This document shows positions 39,338 to 48,539 of a stretch of 64,000 nucleotides of DNA, piece by piece. The stretch is from positions 34,279-98,278 of the forward strand of contig JALZUG010000013.1 in NCBI GenBank assembly GCA_023301685.1. Reading direction: 5' to 3'. Source of the DNA: Rickettsiaceae bacterium (GTDB taxonomy: Bacteria; Pseudomonadota; Alphaproteobacteria; Rickettsiales; Rickettsiaceae). A model generated the notes under the pieces. The model had not been told where the DNA came from. It saw nothing but the letters and a program-made list of their open reading frames with translations, and ran no database searches. A program made the translations under genes and the position numbers. Numbering within the stretch: position 1 is the first letter of the stretch; the number at the start of each line of letters is the position of its first letter.

Positions 39338-39718
39338 ATGAGCAACGTAATTAAGCAATATGAGAAAGAGCAAATTGAAAAACTTACAGAGAAAAAAGAA
39401 GTTCCAGAGTTTAGAGCTGGTGATACTGTAAGAGTTAGTGTCAGAGTGATAGATGGTGCAACAGAAAGACTCCAAGCGTATGAAGGAGTTGTTATAGCTA
39501 AAAGAAATAAAGGGCTAACTTCTTCTTTTGTTGTAAGAAAAGTAAGTCATGGTGAAGGCGTTGAGAGAAGATTTTTAACATATTCTCCAATAGTTGCTAA
39601 AATAGATGTAGTTAAACGCGGTGTTGTTCGTCGTGCTAAGCTATTCTATCTGCGTGATTTAAGTGGTAAAGCAGCTAGAATTCCAGAAAGAAAAACTTAT
39701 GCTAAGAAAAAAGCATAA
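39338..39718 (+). CDS. rplS: 50S ribosomal protein L19
   Basis: 126 residues. bL19 hallmark sequence: [31 protein letters not shown] and [17 protein letters not shown], with the basic [18 protein letters not shown] end. The ribosome site is AGGAGA. It is cotranscribed with trmD and ended by the hairpin downstream. Confidence 0.97.
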   Translation: MSNVIKQYEKEQIEKLTEKKEVPEFRAGDTVRVSVRVIDGATERLQAYEGVVIAKRNKGLTSSFVVRKVSHGEGVERRFLTYSPIVAKIDVVKRGVVRRAKLFYLRDLSGKAARIPERKTYAKKKA

Positions 39719-39764
39719 TTCCTATTTATAGGTAGGATACAATTTTAAAATATTCTAATTAAAG

Positions 39765-39807
39765 AAATACGTTGGTTGTCTTAGCACAGCCGGCGTATTT
39801 TGTTGTT
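39765..39807 (+). terminator. intrinsic terminator of trmD-rplS
   Basis: Stem AAATACGTTGGTTG / CAGCCGGCGTATTT (14 pairs, with three G-T) around an 8-base loop, followed by a TGTTGTT tract. Confidence 0.75.
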
Positions 39808-39998
39808 AGTATTTTAATAACAAAATTATCTAATATTGGATTTAGTAAGTTACATTTTTATATGGTTACACTCACTTAAAAGAGCTAGATTTAGATTATA
39901 TAGGTACTTTGAATCCTGTTGTTTTACTCCTCCTGATAGTGAATTGTGCTGTTAATTGTCAATTTTAGCGTATCAATTACATTTATTAACACCGCTCT

Positions 39999-40304
39999 TT
40001 ATCCATCTAGCGTTGTGATCATCGTTTCATGTCCTAATATATCTATCGCATTATTCGATTGATAATACTGATTATCTGGAATAAAAATAACATCTTCTTC
40101 AGGATTTTCAGAGTCTTCATCACCTTCGGTTGATGCTTGTGAATCAGTGTAATGAGCTACGATGCCCACCAAATCTTCTGGGACATCAAAACTTCTAGGT
40201 GTAATCGATAAAGCAGAATATTCTGTGTCTACTTTGTGCCAAATTTTATCAAACTCTTCTGTCAAATATCCAATATTCAGTTTAAATCTGTGTTCTTCTT
40301 TCAT
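39999..40304 (-). CDS. hypothetical acidic protein
   Basis: 101 residues, not recognised. It is acidic overall, with an especially acidic segment (GDEDSENPEEDVIF, about 60-73) and no membrane segment. The start ATG follows a weak site (AAATATT...). The codon pattern and the lack of a larger frame in the opposite direction favour a real but small gene. It is isolated: 280 bases from rplS and 391 bases from the next operon. Confidence 0.5.
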   Translation of the reverse strand: MKEEHRFKLNIGYLTEEFDKIWHKVDTEYSALSITPRSFDVPEDLVGIVAHYTDSQASTEGDEDSENPEEDVIFIPDNQYYQSNNAIDILGHETMITTLDG

Positions 40305-40695
40305 TTAGAATATTTTTATCCGTATTTATTACTTAACCTATGTTAATTTTACTATATAAATTAATTATCGTAGTTTTAATAAAAAATTAAACCTATAGTA
40401 GAATTTAATGTTTAAATACTAACTTAGTTTATAAGTTATAGATGCGTTTCTGTAATTAGTTTTTTATTTACTCGTGTTTTTTCTATTTTAAGTTTGAATT
40501 AAACCTAGGGTTAATATTTTTGGTTTATTCTCAGTCGGAAAAGTCTAGAGAACACAAAGAAATAGAAATGAGAAGAAAAGTTCGTGAGAAATTATGAAAT
40601 AAATGGTTAGTTTTGCCGGAGCATATTTTTTACAGTGTGAAAGGTGTATCAAAGTCAAAAATCACTTACTTAATTTGTTTGTTATGTCCTATCGC
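40305..40695. other. 391-base intergenic region without a gene
   Basis: AT-rich. No convincing coding frame, tRNA, hairpin or promoter hexamer pair was found. The plus-strand open frame running from 40613 into the neighbouring operon is antisense to it and lacks coding features. Confidence 0.6.
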
Positions 40696-41706
40696 TTATA
40701 TACTTCGTCCCTTGTTTTCTGATTTACTTTTTGTTTGTAATTTTTGTTCAAACTTGTTTTCAACAGTTTTTTCATTTTTCTTTGAAACTCCAATAGACTC
40801 CAATAGGTCTTTTAGTTTTGTTTTATCAATTTTCTTCTCAATATTTTTTTCAGCTGATTGAGTAATGCTGTTATCTTTATCTGTTGCGTGTAGAGTATTT
40901 ACTATAGTTTTTGACTCTTTTTGTACTGTCATTACCTCTTGTTCTGGTGATGAGGTTGCTTTTTCTCCAAGCTTTGGTGAAAGCTTAACTACAGCTGCAG
41001 TAGCAGGAAGTATAAGTGCTGGTAGTGCAAGCCCACCGAGTACCAGACCTGTCGATGCAGTTAGCATTAATCCTCCTATCAATGACAGTTTGCTAACAAG
41101 GTTTTTTAATCCACTTTGTTGTTTTACTTGCTGTTTACTTCTAGACATCACTTGTGTTAAATGAAGTTTTACAGATTCTAAAACTTCTTCAAGCTTATTT
41201 TTTTCACGAATAGCGGAAACTACAATTGAGTAAAAGAGCTTTGGGTTGGAGGATGCTACAATCATCATCTCTTTACCATCTTTACCGTTAAGAATTTCTT
41301 TCATTAAAGATTTAATTATAGCAGTTTCTTCTGGAGTAAGATCATGAAAATATGTTGCAATAATAGAATCAATTAGAGCGTCATGTGACTGTTCTTGAGC
41401 TTTATCATCGTCAGTGTCAATATCTCTCTCTGGTGTAATTGCAATAGTAAAAAGGCTCATAACAGATGAAAAAGATTCATCAGTAACAACCTTTAAACCT
41501 AATTGCTTTTTGATCCTAAGAGTACATTCATTGATATGGTAATCTAGATCAATCTTAGATTCAAGACGTCCAACGTAATCTATTGCAAGTAAATTTGCTA
41601 CAGAAGAGCAGAGTGATTCGCTTAAATTAGCGCCCAAATACTCTAAAAGATACTCTTTAAAGGGAGTAGGGTTAACTCCAGGCGGTAGAGATAAATTAGT
41701 GTTCAT
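40696..41706 (-). CDS. membrane protein of unknown function, third gene of pilus-platform-like operon
   Basis: 336 residues from ATG 41706 (ribosome site AAGGGAG, seven bases upstream; the in-frame TTG at 41712 is not preferred). A helical N-terminal domain (1-200, with a highly charged patch near 95-110) is followed by a hydrophobic hairpin (about 206-240). A long Lys/Glu/Ser-rich disordered tail ends it. It overlaps the preceding gene by 11 bases, so it belongs to the same complex or pathway. Not recognised on its own. Confidence 0.6.
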   Translation of the reverse strand: MNTNLSLPPGVNPTPFKEYLLEYLGANLSESLCSSVANLLAIDYVGRLESKIDLDYHINECTLRIKKQLGLKVVTDESFSSVMSLFTIAITPERDIDTDDDKAQEQSHDALIDSIIATYFHDLTPEETAIIKSLMKEILNGKDGKEMMIVASSNPKLFYSIVVSAIREKNKLEEVLESVKLHLTQVMSRSKQQVKQQSGLKNLVSKLSLIGGLMLTASTGLVLGGLALPALILPATAAVVKLSPKLGEKATSSPEQEVMTVQKESKTIVNTLHATDKDNSITQSAEKNIEKKIDKTKLKDLLESIGVSKKNEKTVENKFEQKLQTKSKSENKGRSI

Positions 41707-42328
41707 AAACAATCTCCCTTAATTGAATTTTCATGTTAACTTCTAAAAGACCTGGTGCATTTTTAGTGTTTAATTTGCTAATAATATCAGGTGTTAGTGC
41801 GCCATGTGTTGCTATACTCGTGTTCGTTACAATAGATCCATATGGAAGCATTTTGTATAATTCATTACAGATCATAAGCATAGTTACATGATCTTTACTT
41901 TTAAATGCAATTTTAATTTCGTAATGGTTTATTTTAACATGGCTAGCATAATTTTGAGTTATTTCATCATTGAATTTCTTAGATATCCGTATAAAAATAG
42001 GTTCAAATAGTGAGTATTTTGTATTTAAAGTTGTGATTTGGTTTATCAGTTCTGTTCTATCTAAACAATTTTGATTCTTTGCTTTTGAAATAAGCGCTTT
42101 ATAATTTTCTTTAGTATTAAGAATTTTATTTTCAAAATTTACAATAGATTTTAGCTTTGATTTTGATGTTTGGAGTAGAGTATACGACTTTTTGTTTTTA
42201 ATTGAAGAATCTTCTAGATCTTCGGAAAAGATTGGTATTAATGCAAATAAAATTATAGTTATAATAAGGTATATAACAGCTTTAAAGAAGATAATATTTT
42301 TTAAATGTATAATTAATTTATCTAACAT
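41696..42328 (-). CDS. PilO/GspM-like inner-membrane protein (tentative)
   Basis: 210 residues from ATG 42328 (TTG at 42355 lacks a ribosome site). Layout: a short cytoplasmic start, one transmembrane helix (about 13-33), a coiled-coil stretch (about 40-95), then a small alpha/beta domain with a pattern like the ferredoxin-like fold of PilO/GspM (HYEIKIAFKSKDHVTMLMICNELYKMLP). This architecture and its place directly after a PilMN/GspL-like gene are the grounds for the call; sequence motifs are too weak for certainty. Confidence 0.4.
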   Translation of the reverse strand: MLDKLIIHLKNIIFFKAVIYLIITIILFALIPIFSEDLEDSSIKNKKSYTLLQTSKSKLKSIVNFENKILNTKENYKALISKAKNQNCLDRTELINQITTLNTKYSLFEPIFIRISKKFNDEITQNYASHVKINHYEIKIAFKSKDHVTMLMICNELYKMLPYGSIVTNTSIATHGALTPDIISKLNTKNAPGLLEVNMKIQLREIVYEH

Positions 42329-43868
42329 CTTTCTCAGCCTCAACTGTTCCTTCAAAAGTTATTTTTGCAGGTATAATAACTTTTTTTGCAATTTCTGTAA
42401 TAGCATCAGGGTTACGTTCATATTTTAGATTCTGTTTTGTAAAGATAGATTTTAATCGATTAGCGTATCCATTAACAATTTCTACTCCATGCAGAGCTGA
42501 GTGTCTTGGGCCTTCATATTGATAATCTATGGTGATATTAAGTTTATTATTAAGGGAATTTATATTCTGCGGATCACTAATTTTCCAATACATTTTGTTA
42601 ATTATAAGATTATCTGAATCAAAAGAAAAAATAGATTTAATGTGATCAAATGGCGTTATTGTATTTTTATTGATTATATTCTCTAGGTTGTATAATTCAA
42701 TTAAGTCATTTGCATTTTTAAGTTCAGGGTGGCGTTTTTGGATATCTCTATATTTTTCAGAAAGTAGATAATATTCTTGATTAAATTCTGTTGTTTCATT
42801 TTGAAACATAACAGATCTATATTTTATTGCTGAAAGAGTAACACATACACCAAGCATTATAGCAAGAAGTGGTTTGAAAACGATACTGTTAATTAAGCTA
42901 AGCTTTGTAATTGATTTTAGTGGTTTATTTAGAGCTAAATGTGTATTAAAATTGTCAAATATTTCGAGCAGAATATTATCTTGGAATCGATCTGATTTTT
43001 TGTTTTTTGATACAGTGATTTCTTCTCCGGCTATAGCTATAGTTTTACAGTTATCAAATTCTAATGTACTGAGTAAATTTTGTAGTTTTTTATCAGATAG
43101 TGTAATTACACATGTTTGCAATTTTAGCTTTTCTATAAAAGATTTGTAGTATATTAGTTTATCAGTAATAGTTTGTTCTATTGTTCCTTGAACATACATG
43201 TCTGATTTGTCTTTAGGATATTCAATCATCTGCTCATCCATAATATTCTTTTTATATTTGACTACAATACGAATATCACTAGCTTTTGTTATAGTTGCAA
43301 AAATCTGGAGATGATTAGCACATTCTGTATTTTGTGTTTTCTGTAGTAGTCTTTCTATGATTGTTTCAAACTCTAGAGAAAGAAAGTAGATTCCACTATA
43401 TTTAAAAGAATTGTTTATTATGTATTCCAGGATCTCATTAACAGGGAATACAAATGGCATAGAAGCAATACATGTGTTCCAAACTTCACCATTTTGTGTT
43501 GTAACTTCATATACGTTATGCGCAACAATGTCTTCAGGGTGATAGTTTTTTTGAATAAAGTTCTCGATTGGATTGCTTTTTATTATTGAGCCAAGAATTG
43601 GCATTATTTCATGTTTTAATACACAATTTTTATCATCTAATAGAAAAATTATATGATAATTTTTATATTTTTTTAAAAATTTACGGTATTTTTTTTGAAA
43701 ACCATCATCTTTACTATCAACAAAAATACTGCTAATGACTTTGTGCTTCTTGAGGGCAGAAAAAGTGATTCCAGATTTCCCTATCAGAACTATTACATTT
43801 TTTTTATGGAATAAGTTATTAAATAAATTAACAAAAAATTCTAATCTATATGTATCTTGTTGGCTCAT
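42318..43868 (-). CDS. PilMN/GspL-like bitopic protein (tentative)
   Basis: 516 residues. A large cytoplasmic N-terminal domain (1-325) is followed by one transmembrane helix (about 329-348). A periplasmic part (about 350-516) starts with a short coiled coil and then a two-layer domain that includes LNITIDYQYEGPRHSALHG. A cytoplasmic actin-like domain fused to a PilN-type membrane protein is the GspL arrangement of type II secretion and a fused form of PilM-PilN in type IV pili. The N-terminal domain has no clear ATPase motif. It is first of three genes joined by 11-base overlaps. Confidence 0.4.
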   Translation of the reverse strand: MSQQDTYRLEFFVNLFNNLFHKKNVIVLIGKSGITFSALKKHKVISSIFVDSKDDGFQKKYRKFLKKYKNYHIIFLLDDKNCVLKHEIMPILGSIIKSNPIENFIQKNYHPEDIVAHNVYEVTTQNGEVWNTCIASMPFVFPVNEILEYIINNSFKYSGIYFLSLEFETIIERLLQKTQNTECANHLQIFATITKASDIRIVVKYKKNIMDEQMIEYPKDKSDMYVQGTIEQTITDKLIYYKSFIEKLKLQTCVITLSDKKLQNLLSTLEFDNCKTIAIAGEEITVSKNKKSDRFQDNILLEIFDNFNTHLALNKPLKSITKLSLINSIVFKPLLAIMLGVCVTLSAIKYRSVMFQNETTEFNQEYYLLSEKYRDIQKRHPELKNANDLIELYNLENIINKNTITPFDHIKSIFSFDSDNLIINKMYWKISDPQNINSLNNKLNITIDYQYEGPRHSALHGVEIVNGYANRLKSIFTKQNLKYERNPDAITEIAKKVIIPAKITFEGTVEAEKDVR

Positions 43869-44076
43869 TATGTTAAGACTGGTTTTTTTTAAGCAAGTAA
43901 CTTATTTGTTTATATCTTTTAAGAGTATGGTGTAAGTCTATTAAGCTCAATATCAATAAAAATAAGCAAAATGCTTTTTAAATTAATATTGTAATTTGGC
44001 CATAAATTTATTAATGTAGAATCGCTTAAGACTAGGGGCTGTTAATAAAGCAAATAGATTCACTACTAATTAATTT

Positions 44077-44105
44077 TTGAGAATTAGCAGCAAATCTTTT
44101 ATAAT
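44077..44105 (+). promoter_or_regulatory. promoter of alaS
   Basis: TTGAGA (44077-44082), a 17-base spacer and a perfect TATAAT (44100-44105) lie 35 bases ahead of the alaS start. Confidence 0.78.
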
Positions 44106-44139
44106 TAACTAATAGAAAATAAGGAAAAAGAATAGTTTA

Positions 44140-46791
44140 ATGTCAAAGTTAACCACACAACAGATAAGAAGTACGTTTATTGATTATTTTAAGAGTTATG
44201 GGCATACGCACGTTCCATCGAGTTCGTTGGTTCCACACAATGATCCAAGCTTAATGTTTGTAAATTCCGGTATGGTTCAATTTAAGGATACATTTACTGG
44301 AGTAGAAACAAGAGATTATAAAAGAGCTACAACTAGCCAAAAATCTGTTAGAGCGGGTGGTAAGCATAATGATCTTGATAATGTTGGTTATACTGCAAGA
44401 CATCATACATTTTTTGAGATGTTAGGAAATTTTTCCTTTGGAGATTATTTTAAAGAAGAAGCAATATTCTATGCTTGGAAATTACTTACAGAGAACTTTT
44501 CAATTCCAAAAGAAAAACTATATATAACCGTCTATCATGATGATGAGGAAGCAGTTTCGTACTGGAAAAAATTATCTGGTTTTGGTGATGATAGAATTAT
44601 AAGAATCAAAACTAGTGATAATTTTTGGTCAATGGGAGATACTGGCCCGTGCGGTCCGTGTTCAGAGATTTTTTATGATCATGGAGATCATATCCCTGGA
44701 GGCCTGCCTGGTACACCTGAAGAGGATGGAGATAGATTTATTGAAATTTGGAATTTAGTGTTCATGCAGTATGAGCAGGTGGATAAAGATACTCGTATTT
44801 TACTACCTAATAAATCTGTTGATACTGGAATGGGACTAGAGAGGATTTCAGCTGTAGTGCAGGGTGTTCATGATAATTATGATATTGATATGTTCCAAGA
44901 TCTAATTAGCCATACAGAATCCATTTTAAAAGTTCCAGCGAAAGGTGAGGCTCTATTTTCATATAGGGTGATTGCTGATCATTTAAGATCATCTGCTTTT
45001 CTAATTGCTGATGGAGTTATGCCATCAAATGAAGGTAGAGGGTACGTCTTAAGGCGTATTATGAGAAGAGCTATGCGTCATGCTCATCAACTTGGAGCAA
45101 AAGAACCATTAATGTACAAATTACTGCCAAAATTAGAAGATCTATTTGGTCACCCGTATACTGAGCTTACTAGAGCAGAAGAATTTATCGCTAGCATATT
45201 AAAACAGGAAGAGGAAAGGTTTAAATATACATTGGATAGGGGATTGAAGTTACTTGAAGATGAAACTACCTCCATGTCTAAAGGTGGAACTTTACCAGGT
45301 GAACTTGCGTTTAAACTATATGATACTTATGGTTTTCCACTTGATTTAACTGAAGATATTTTAAAGAAGCAAGAAATCTCTGTTGATCACGATGGTTTTA
45401 ATGAACATATGCAAGTTCAAAAAGAGCGTGCAAGAAAATCTTGGGCAGGTTCAGGGGAATCTAAAACTGATGCAATATGGTTTGATATAGTTTCTGAATT
45501 TGGGGCAACAGAGTTTTTAGGATATTCACTTGAATCTGCAGAAGGAAAAGTTGTTTCTCTTGTGCAAAAAGGTAAAGAGATTCAGCAGATTTCAGACATT
45601 GGTACAAAATTCACATTAATTGCAAATCAGACTCCATTCTATGGTGAATCTGGTGGTCAAATGGGTGATATTGGTACCATTGGATCATCCCATTGTAAAA
45701 TAGAAGTAGTTGATACTTTGAAATATCTCGGAAAAATTATGGGCCATGTCTGTATTTTGAAAGATGGCATAATTTCTAAAAATGATGAAATTAAAATGGT
45801 CATTGATAGTAAATATAGAAGTGATCTAAAGATGCATCATTCATCTACTCATATTCTTCATGCAGTTATGAGAGATGTTCTAGGAAGACACGTTACTCAG
45901 AAAGGGTCGCTTGTTGCAAAAGATAAATTGAGATTTGATTTTAGTCATCCAAAAGCTTTAACGAAAGCAGAAATAAGATTGATTGAACAAAAAGTGAATG
46001 AGATTATTAGTCATAATTCACAAGTATCTACAAAATTGATGTCAGCAGATCAGGCGATAGAATCTGGTGCAATGGCATTATTTGGCGAGAAATATGATTC
46101 AGAAGTGAGGGTAGTTTCATTAGGACCACCCAATGAAGAAAATAATCCATATTCATTTGAATTGTGTGGCGGTACTCATGTTAAAAGAGCTGGAGATATT
46201 GGTGCATTTAAAATTATAAGTGAAGGAGCAATAGCTGCAGGTATCAGGAGAATAGAAGCAGTTTGCGGTGAATATGCTTTTGCTAATATTACTGAGGGTG
46301 AAGAACTACTTGATAAGGTTATAGATACTTTGAAGAGTAATAAAGTAGAACTAGTCCAAAAAGTAGAAGGCTTGCTTGGAGCTAAGAAAAATCTAGAAAA
46401 GCAACTTGAAAAGATGCATATGGATAGAATGATTCTCACCAGTGATGAGCTTGAACAAAAGTCTAAAAAAATAGATGGTGCTAGATTGCTTTATGTAAAA
46501 TTTGATAATATTGATGCGAAAATGCTTCGCATGTCTGCGGAGAATTTGGCTAAAGAATATGATGATTTAGTGGTTGTCTATATTTCAAAGAATAATGATA
46601 AGCTATCAATCGTTACCGCTGTTTCAAAAGCGATTTCGGCTAAGTATAATGCAGGGCACATTGCTAAAGAAGCTGCTGCTTTTGTTGGGGGAAGTGGTGG
46701 AGGGCAGGCTATGCTTGCTCAAGCTGGTGGAACTGATATCAGTAAATTACCACGCCTTGAGGATCGTGTTGTAGCTTTGTTAAGCAACTGA
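44140..46791 (+). CDS. alaS: alanyl-tRNA synthetase
   Basis: 883 residues. A class II synthetase that charges tRNA-Ala. The aminoacylation domain begins TTQQIRSTFIDYFKSYGHTHVPSSSLVP. Motif 2 is in the KSVRAGGKHNDLDNVGYTARHHTFFEMLGNFSFGDYFK region, and GLERI marks motif 3. The editing domain has HHSSTHILHAVM and CGGTHVKRAGDIG (zinc ligands His/His/Cys/His). The C-Ala domain ends with GGSGGGQAMLAQAGG. Full length for the family. Its cognate tRNA-Ala(TGC) is at 1.75 kb. Confidence 0.97.
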   Translation: MSKLTTQQIRSTFIDYFKSYGHTHVPSSSLVPHNDPSLMFVNSGMVQFKDTFTGVETRDYKRATTSQKSVRAGGKHNDLDNVGYTARHHTFFEMLGNFSFGDYFKEEAIFYAWKLLTENFSIPKEKLYITVYHDDEEAVSYWKKLSGFGDDRIIRIKTSDNFWSMGDTGPCGPCSEIFYDHGDHIPGGLPGTPEEDGDRFIEIWNLVFMQYEQVDKDTRILLPNKSVDTGMGLERISAVVQGVHDNYDIDMFQDLISHTESILKVPAKGEALFSYRVIADHLRSSAFLIADGVMPSNEGRGYVLRRIMRRAMRHAHQLGAKEPLMYKLLPKLEDLFGHPYTELTRAEEFIASILKQEEERFKYTLDRGLKLLEDETTSMSKGGTLPGELAFKLYDTYGFPLDLTEDILKKQEISVDHDGFNEHMQVQKERARKSWAGSGESKTDAIWFDIVSEFGATEFLGYSLESAEGKVVSLVQKGKEIQQISDIGTKFTLIANQTPFYGESGGQMGDIGTIGSSHCKIEVVDTLKYLGKIMGHVCILKDGIISKNDEIKMVIDSKYRSDLKMHHSSTHILHAVMRDVLGRHVTQKGSLVAKDKLRFDFSHPKALTKAEIRLIEQKVNEIISHNSQVSTKLMSADQAIESGAMALFGEKYDSEVRVVSLGPPNEENNPYSFELCGGTHVKRAGDIGAFKIISEGAIAAGIRRIEAVCGEYAFANITEGEELLDKVIDTLKSNKVELVQKVEGLLGAKKNLEKQLEKMHMDRMILTSDELEQKSKKIDGARLLYVKFDNIDAKMLRMSAENLAKEYDDLVVVYISKNNDKLSIVTAVSKAISAKYNAGHIAKEAAAFVGGSGGGQAMLAQAGGTDISKLPRLEDRVVALLSN

Positions 46792-46933
46792 TTTTTTAGG
46801 TGTCATAGCATAGCTCTATCCGTGGTTTTTTGGGTTATTGTAAAATATTTGTATTGTGATGGCGCATACACTCTCTTTTCTCATGTGTTGATAGTTATGC
46901 CATTTTATAGATTTACACAAGAAAATCTCTTTA

Positions 46934-46962
46934 TTGACATGAATCTTATCTTTCTATAACAT
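46934..46962 (+). promoter_or_regulatory. candidate promoter of the TPP-riboswitch transcript
   Basis: A consensus -35 TTGACA (46934-46939), a 17-base spacer and TAACAT (46957-46962) lie about 80 bases ahead of the riboswitch. The -10 is partial. Otherwise the 450-base gap after alaS holds only the riboswitch and its downstream hairpin. Confidence 0.5.
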
Positions 46963-47040
46963 CCAGATAACATAAGTACCAGAGGTGCTTTTAGAATTAT
47001 TTTATAGATATCGATTGTTTAGTAATTTAGCTTTAATGAA

Positions 47041-47135
47041 TTGTTAGGTAATATTTTATAAAAATTTTCTAAAGGCTGAGAATATACTCTTTGAACCTGC
47101 TCCCATGGTAATGCATGCGTAGGAAGGTATAACGA
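47041..47135 (+). promoter_or_regulatory. TPP (thiamine pyrophosphate) riboswitch
   Basis: The conserved THI-box elements are in order: CTGAGA (47076-47081), TTTGAACCTG (47090-47099), TAATGC (47109-47114) and GCGTAGGAA (47117-47125). The closing P1 helix is visible: TTGTTA (47041-47046) pairs with TAACGA (47130-47135). The order, spacing and near-consensus core leave little doubt. It precedes an MFS transporter gene, which should therefore be repressed when thiamine pyrophosphate is abundant. Confidence 0.92.
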
Positions 47136-47203
47136 ATTTATTGATGAGTATATGAGTGCGCAGCTTACATGTTATTAATAATTTTGTATAACCATCTTAT
47201 TTT

Positions 47204-47233
47204 CTGGTATTTATTTTTTATTAAAAATACTGG
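47204..47233 (+). promoter_or_regulatory. hairpin sequestering the ribosome site of the MFS gene
   Basis: CTGGTATTT (47204-47212) pairs with AAATACTGG (47225-47233), allowing two G-T pairs. The right arm includes most of the Shine-Dalgarno-like TGGGA, seven bases before the ATG. This is a plausible expression platform for translational control by the riboswitch upstream; that link is inference. Confidence 0.45.
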
Positions 47234-47241
47234 GATTTAAT

Positions 47242-48471
47242 ATGAAGTTTATTTCTAAAAAAGATTTTACAATTTTACTGGGCAACTCTGTCGATCACTT
47301 CGATACATCACTATATGTATTTATAGCTCCAACCATTGCACCGATATTTTTTCCTAATGATAATCCTATTATTGAACTGATTTTAGCATATAGTATTCTT
47401 GCTACATCTATTGTAACAAGGCCGTTGGGGACATATATTTTTGGTGCATTGGCAAGGTTATATGGGCCGGGCCGGGCATTGTCATACTCTTTAATAGGTG
47501 TTGGTCTTGCTACAATGTGTATTGGTTGCTTACCAGACTACTACAATATTGGTTTTATAGCTCCAATATTATTAATTTTAGTCCGCATGGTTAGAGATGT
47601 ATTTGCATCTGGTGAAAGTGCAATTGCAAAATTATATATACTTCATGATAAACCAGAAAAAGAAGCTTTTAAGAGCTCTTATTTATACCAAACCTCAACA
47701 GTTTTTGGTATGGTTCTAGCGTCATCAGCTGCAACTTTAGTCCAATATCTTGATATTGATTATGCATGGAGAATTTGTTTTATATTTGGAGGTATTGCAG
47801 CAGTTATTGGTTATCTTATCCGGTTAAAAATATTGGAAATAAAAACAGTTAAGAAAAAAAGCGCATTAAAATTTATGACTACAGGAAATCTATCCGTACT
47901 CTGGAAGCACAGGGTAAATTTAGTAAGAATCGCTTTAGTAAATAGTTTTTCACATATGACATATATCATTCCATTTGTAACAATGAATCATATAGTTCCA
48001 CTTATTACTAATATTGAAATGAAGACAATGATGTTGCTCAGCAGCTTTGTTCTTATATTTGATATGGTTGCCATCCCACTAATTGGTAGGTATATCAGGC
48101 GTTTTTCTGCTGAAATTGTTATGTCTGTCGCAAGTGGAGTGCTAGCAATAACGATCATCCCTTTATGGTATTTTATTGATGGCTCATCAATTATATATAT
48201 CAGCATTGTCAGGTTTTGGATTGTGCTTTGGGGCATTGTCTTTCTTTGTCCGCTTAATTTATGGAATAGCAGGCAAGTAGAAGGTGATGAGAAATATATA
48301 GTTGTCGGTATGGGAACTTCATTAGGCGCTTGTACAATTGGAAAATTAAGTCCATCTATATGCTTGGCATTATTCCATTACAGTAATTCTCATGTGCCTA
48401 TAGGAGTGTATATATTACTGCTATTTATTTTTGTGTTTTATATAACTTATAGTAATATAAATAAAAAATAA
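47242..48471 (+). CDS. MFS transporter under TPP-riboswitch control (probable thiamine-related uptake)
   Basis: 409 residues with about twelve membrane helices. The N-terminal NSVDHFDTSLYVFIAPTIAPIFFP resembles the metabolite:H+ symporter (ProP/MHS-like) branch of the major facilitator superfamily, and the loop 2-3 motif region reads GALARLYGPGRALSYSLIG. A riboswitch for thiamine pyrophosphate lies directly upstream and no thiamine biosynthesis gene is nearby. Uptake of thiamine, a phosphate ester or a precursor from the host is therefore the best inference. It is monocistronic. Confidence 0.8.
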   Translation: MKFISKKDFTILLGNSVDHFDTSLYVFIAPTIAPIFFPNDNPIIELILAYSILATSIVTRPLGTYIFGALARLYGPGRALSYSLIGVGLATMCIGCLPDYYNIGFIAPILLILVRMVRDVFASGESAIAKLYILHDKPEKEAFKSSYLYQTSTVFGMVLASSAATLVQYLDIDYAWRICFIFGGIAAVIGYLIRLKILEIKTVKKKSALKFMTTGNLSVLWKHRVNLVRIALVNSFSHMTYIIPFVTMNHIVPLITNIEMKTMMLLSSFVLIFDMVAIPLIGRYIRRFSAEIVMSVASGVLAITIIPLWYFIDGSSIIYISIVRFWIVLWGIVFLCPLNLWNSRQVEGDEKYIVVGMGTSLGACTIGKLSPSICLALFHYSNSHVPIGVYILLLFIFVFYITYSNINKK

Positions 48472-48539
48472 TCTTGATTAATTCAGCATAATATTTATAA
48501 ACGCTTTAATGTAATTTAATTTAATTTAAGGTAAGTGTA

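Noticed and set aside
40613..40861. Plus-strand open frame of 82 codons.
   Set aside because: It runs antisense into the tail of the minus-strand membrane-protein gene, whose Lys/Glu-rich codons explain the open, Phe/Ser-rich frame.
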